Shown in pieces: positions 60,350 to 64,000 of a DNA stretch of 64,000 bases. The position numbers were made by a program, and so were the translations under genes. Each line of letters begins with the position of its first letter. The stretch's first letter is position 1. The stretch spans positions 53,878,001 through 53,942,000 of the forward strand of contig CM114272.1 in NCBI GenBank assembly GCA_050084515.1, read 5' to 3'. The notes under the pieces are model-generated. The model had not been told where the DNA came from. It worked only from the letters and a program-made list of their open reading frames with translations, and did no database searches. This DNA is from Blasia pusilla (Eukaryota; Marchantiophyta; Marchantiopsida; Blasiales).

Positions 60350-61575
60350 CTGTTTTTCTGTCAAAGTAGATGGTTCCAAAAGAGTTTTCTTTTCTTCAAG
60401 TGTCAGGACTTTATCTTCACGTCCCAATACCTGACCTTGGACGTCCACAAGCAGTTCAGCTTCCTGCAGGGATCACAAAAAGTAAGTTGACTTCTGAGTC
60501 ATTGTCGTGTGGGACATTACTGGGTGCTGAATTTCTGTGGTAATTCAGCCACTTTTTTAGTTCTTCAAATGAATGACCAAAAAAGTGGCTGCATATTCCT
60601 TGCGATGCTTGTAAAGATATTGAATTTTTTATGTGCTCACGACCCAGTGAATACGAAATACATAAAAGAGCAAGGACACCGGATCATACTAAATCTTGTG
60701 ACAGGAAACAAAGATAGTAGCGGCAAAATCCGTGGAACATTCCTATGAATGGAGGAAATGACAGTCAGCACCATCGCTCCAAAAAACCTAAAATTTACCT
60801 TCGACTGAGTAGAGAATTGTGTGCTCATCGCAAGGAATATGAGCCGATTTTGGACGGAGGAGAGTGAAACATTCATTCACTTGCTTGAGAGTATAAGAAG
60901 CCAATCCGGGGTTTATGAAGCACAGCTGATAGATATGAAGGTACCTGAAGGACTTCGAGATGATATTTGCCCGACAACTCGCTCAGACTCTGCTTCGCGG
61001 ACGGAGTAAGGCTCTGCTGCACTATAAGTATCGCGTGCGTCACACTCTCTGCGTTCATGCGCTCCACATAGCTGTTGATCGACTTCACTCCTACCTCGGC
61101 TTCCTCGGGATAGAATACGAAAATCTATTCCAAAACCCTCCGAATTAGAAATGCCAGATCGGTACGACAATAAGTGCGGTCACTGATCATTCCTTCAAAT
61201 TACGAGGAACTCAGACCAGCTTAAGAAGAACTGCTACTTCACAATCTGGAAACCAATCCCAAACAATTCAGGGTAAGCGATCCGCGATTCAAGCAGGCGC
61301 TGCGAACAAAACCAAGAAAACCAAATTCATCCATCCAGACCTGCGAAACGCACAATGTTACAAACCTGATCGTTAGGGTTACCCCGCTTCGATTTGTGAA
61401 GCACAAAATCCTCACGCCTCGGCTCCTCGCCATACTTCTCGCGAAATCGATCCTCGGAAAGCAAGAGCTCCGCATCCGCCACCACATAGCCCCTATCTCT
61501 CAGCATCTGCATAACCTTGCGCCGAATTCCATAAAGCCTCGCGCTGCGATCATCCAGAAGCTGAGTCGTCGACAT
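60350..61575 (-). CDS. RPB5-like RNA polymerase subunit, three exons, C-terminus missing
   Basis: RPB5 (NRPB5 in plants) is a shared subunit of RNA polymerases I-III at the jaw of the enzyme. Minus-strand exons are 61575-61366 (70 codons), 61124-60945 (60) and 60463-60350 (38), all with GT-AG junctions in phase 0. Exon 1 matches the N-terminal jaw domain (RLYGIRRKVMQMLRDRGY, then REDFVLHK and DQ). Exon 2 continues (IFVFYPEEAEVGVKSI; ILIVQQSLTPSAKQ). Exon 3 has VLTLEEKKTLLE, but the usual H-V-L-V-P-x-H is changed to QVLGREDKV. The final ~40 residues (family motif LPRIQVTDPIARYFG and on), the most conserved part and shared with archaeal RpoH, are absent from the 0.9 kb before the SDS22 exon and from the sequence beyond. 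It is either a truncated paralogue or a partial gene joined to SDS22. Confidence 0.8.
60547..60594. repeat. 13-bp inverted repeat in RPB5-like intron 2
   Basis: cagccactttttt and aaaaaagtggctg flank about 22 bases. It lies in the intron between RPB5-like exons 2 and 3. It may be a small foldback insertion. No duplication of the target was identified. Confidence 0.75.
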
Positions 61576-62480
61576 CCTTCACTCTACTTCTCCAAGTCCA
61601 ATTGTACACCACCACGAGCTCCCACCGCCTCTAGGCGAACCCAAAACCCCAGCAAACTCGCCGCCAATAGCTTGATCGGTCGATCGACTGACTGACTGAC
61701 TGTTTAATTGCTTGATTGCTTGCTTGATTGACCGACTGATTGACGAGAAACGCATGAGATCATAAGTTCAGACCGATCGCCAACAATGGCATCAAGAAGT
61801 GATGGTTGACCGCCTAATCGACGAGAAAAGAATGTGATCGATCGCAAGCACGCACCGACCGCCAACAATGGCGTCAAGAAGCGATGGGAGCAGACGAGCA
61901 TTTCCAGCTTCCGGTAAAAGCCCGTGGGTGACACACCCGGCAAGGACTCCGATACGAACCGGAGCTACATTGCTCCGGTTATGAAAAATAAATCGGATCC
62001 TAATGGATGTGAAGAAGGTCACAATTCGCACCTGAGTGGAAAACTAGCAAGGTGCAAGGGGAATAAAAAATAAAAATGAAAGGGACTAATAATTTTGTTA
62101 CGTAGCATGTAAAACTGTTCATTTGTCACATGTCAAGACACATAGGTGTTTGCAAATTAAGAATGCACTCTCCAAATATGATATAGATAAATCGGATAGG
62201 AGAATCCATAGTCAAACAAAAAGATTAATCCCAATGGATTTCGAGGAGGTTACAATTCGCACTAGGGAGTAGAAATGGTGGAAACCCTAAAGCTGAACCG
62301 CAAAAATCCATACAATTACGCGATACCCTAAGGTTGGCTTATTTTGAATAACGGTATCTTATTAGTAACGAGCTTCTATTGTGCGATGCACGAATGTATA
62401 ATTTTGAATCAATCATTCTAGGTGCACAATTGAATTTGAGTGAAAGTCATAAATAGCCGTGGCTAGGGTAGCCTCTACAA
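61576..62480. promoter_or_regulatory. Upstream region of RPB5-like gene with local duplications
   Basis: A gactgactgactgactg run is followed by gcttgattgcttgc-type repeats (61685-61742). A ~79-base segment containing gccaacaatggc(a/g)tcaagaag(t/c)gatgg is duplicated (61778 and 61861). A second pair, containing caatgga/taatgga and aattcgcac, lies at 61994-62035 and 62227-62276. No TATA box could be assigned with confidence. Confidence 0.5.
62118..62205 (+). repeat. Short dispersed repeat, copy 2
   Basis: Same-orientation homologue of 12405-12490, sharing cacatgtcaag, aggtgtttgcaaattaagaa and ctctccaa. It lies between the two halves of a local duplication upstream of the RPB5-like gene. Confidence 0.55.
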
Positions 62481-64000
62481 GTAGGACGTTTGGGTGGGCG
62501 GCGGCTCGCATGTGGTTATGGGGGAGGCGAATATCGGCAGTCCACCCGGAGAGCGGAGCAAAGTTGGAAATCGCGGGATCATGGCTTCTAGAGGGAGGGC
62601 GGACGGTATCAAGGTGCGCGTAACGTCCATCAGGAAGGTGTGGACGGACATATGTATGGATGGACGGACCTCAGTAAGGTTAGATGGACGGACGGACGGA
62701 CGTCGGCTAGGGTGGATGGATGGACGTTTAGGGTTTAGGGTTTCTCTTGCTCTCTCCGTTGCATTCGGTTTGGGATCTCTTTCAGAATTTGCCTTCGTGC
62801 TTTCGGGGAGCTCATGCCTTCGTTTCATTGTCTCCTGTTGTTCCTTTGCCCTAGCTTTCGCTGCCATCGTCTAACTTTGTGCCTTTGCCTTTGTTTATTT
62901 AGTTGGGTTGGCTTCGGGTTTGGGCCGTTGCGATGGGTTTGGGATCTCTTTTTGTTGGCCTCGCTCTGTGCCCTCTGCTCACATGTGCCTTTGTGCTTTC
63001 GGGAAGTTTGCGCCCTTCTTCGTGCTACCGCCTTCTTGCGACACCGCCCTTCGCTAAATTCTGCTCTTTGTTGCCTTCGTAGTTCTTCGTCTGCCTTCGT
63101 GCATTCCCTACCCCTAGAGAGCACATGTGAGTACTTTTGTTTTTCTTTTCTTCCCTTTCTTGCGTTTCGCTTTGTCTTCGTGCCAAGAGCTCCATGTTTC
63201 TACTTCATGCTAGGAGCTCCTGCGTGCTTGATCTTCGTGCTAGAAGCTCCTTGTTTCCCTTTGCCATTAGATTTTGCAATTCAGTTTGCTTGTAGGGTTT
63301 CAATACATTCTAGCACATTTCAAACTCCGGCACATGGTGCTTGTCACAATTTGCTCTTTGCCTTTGTGTGTGTGATCGTCTACGCATTCGCTTGCATTTA
63401 GGGTACATTTTCCACATTGCAACCTTCGGCATTTGTGACAGTTTGCTCTCTACGCACTTTCTCTGACGTCTTCGTGGTTTTGCCTTCAACATTTTCTATT
63501 GTAGTGCCAGTCTACACACTCACGTTTTATCAATCTTCTTGATGCGACGTCAGTGATTTTGGCTGCCCTCGATCTTTGCCATCATTTATCCGCGCCTATT
63601 TTCTTTGCCCAAGAGTGAAGTTTGCCTCTAGCCTAGCCCTCGTGTTTTTCCTTGGTTTCTTTTCGCCTTTGCTGTTGAAGACTATCATCGTAATTACTAT
63701 TGGTCTTAGTGATTCTTTGTTCGAGCCAAAGCTAATGCAGGCGAGAGGGTGGTTATAGACTTTGCTAATATAGGGCAAGGTTCAGTGGAACATATCGCTG
63801 CTCTTTTGTCTCAACACATCGATGCAATACATCTATCTTGCTCCGCCTTTTTCTCTTTCTAGAGTTTTGTTACAATCGGTGGTTCACCTCTAGTTTATTT
63901 TGTCCTAATGGATTTTGACTTTGTCACGTCTTTTAGGATAGATCGGTGAGATCTAGTAGAGCACCTTCGTGAGTAGTGGAGGACAGGTTCAGTAGGTCGA
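62480..64000. other. C/T-rich region with GGAC repeats and telomere-like motif
   Basis: Degenerate ggacggac/ggatggac repeats run from about 62640 to 62730, followed directly by two and a half ttta ggg units (62727-62744, the plant telomere repeat or telo-box). Beyond lies sequence rich in cttcgtgc, cctttg and tttcg words. A 195-codon plus frame at 62814-63401 is Cys/Phe/Leu-rich and resembles no protein, so I treat it as non-coding. The telo-box and pyrimidine-rich sequence may be the leader of a plus-strand gene extending out of the window. Confidence 0.45.

Noticed and set aside
62814-63401. 195-codon plus-strand frame rich in Cys, Phe and Leu
   Set aside because: Composition follows the C/T-rich DNA. 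There are no domains, conserved motifs or splice-supported structure.

Overview
The window is nuclear DNA of a land plant. Split genes with GT-AG introns encode conserved plant proteins: urease accessory protein UreG with a His-rich N-terminus, ribosomal protein eS26, an SDS22/PPP1R7 leucine-rich-repeat protein, and an RPB5-type RNA polymerase subunit. The remainder is mostly AT-rich and full of decayed transposable elements, with long (CT)n microsatellites. A restriction-like-endonuclease (R2/NeSL-type) non-LTR element is unusual for flowering plants, so I favour a bryophyte or lycophyte. That is inference, and the species cannot be fixed from this sequence.

Layout. 1-7.3 kb: AT-rich DNA without a recognisable gene, a Helitron-like 3' end near 5.36 kb and a GC-rich island at 6.35-7.26 kb. 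7.3-11.0 kb (minus): non-LTR retroelement with zinc finger, reverse transcriptase and endonuclease domains, broken by four TGA stops and two frameshifts. 14.7-15.6 kb and 38.6-39.5 kb: two direct copies of a dispersed ~0.93-kb repeat that resembles a solo LTR. 16.8-24.85 kb: a complete 8,057-bp CACTA transposon with terminal inverted repeats, a 3-bp AAT target duplication, subterminal ATGACT repeats, a 348-bp tandem array and fragments of two host genes (TYW3 and ARMC7). I see no transposase in it. 25.4-27.2 kb (minus): a Ty3/gypsy remnant. 30.46-34.60 kb (minus): an intact seven-exon UreG gene. 45.49-49.67 kb (minus): a Ty1/copia element with a 5-bp CGGGA target duplication and a primer binding site matching the anticodon arm of initiator tRNA-Met. 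51.26-52.35 kb (minus): an intact four-exon eS26 gene. 58.24-61.58 kb (minus): SDS22/PPP1R7, preceded by three RPB5-like exons whose C-terminal exon is missing.

The genes do not form a pathway. UreG matures urease with nickel, eS26 belongs to the 40S ribosome, SDS22 regulates type-1 phosphatase and RPB5 is a shared polymerase subunit. The two most interesting items are the gene-carrying CACTA element and the RPB5/SDS22 locus, where the truncated RPB5 frame is phase-compatible with the SDS22 exon and could be read as a chimera. Exon boundaries were set by hand from GT-AG sites, conserved protein sequence and codon phase.
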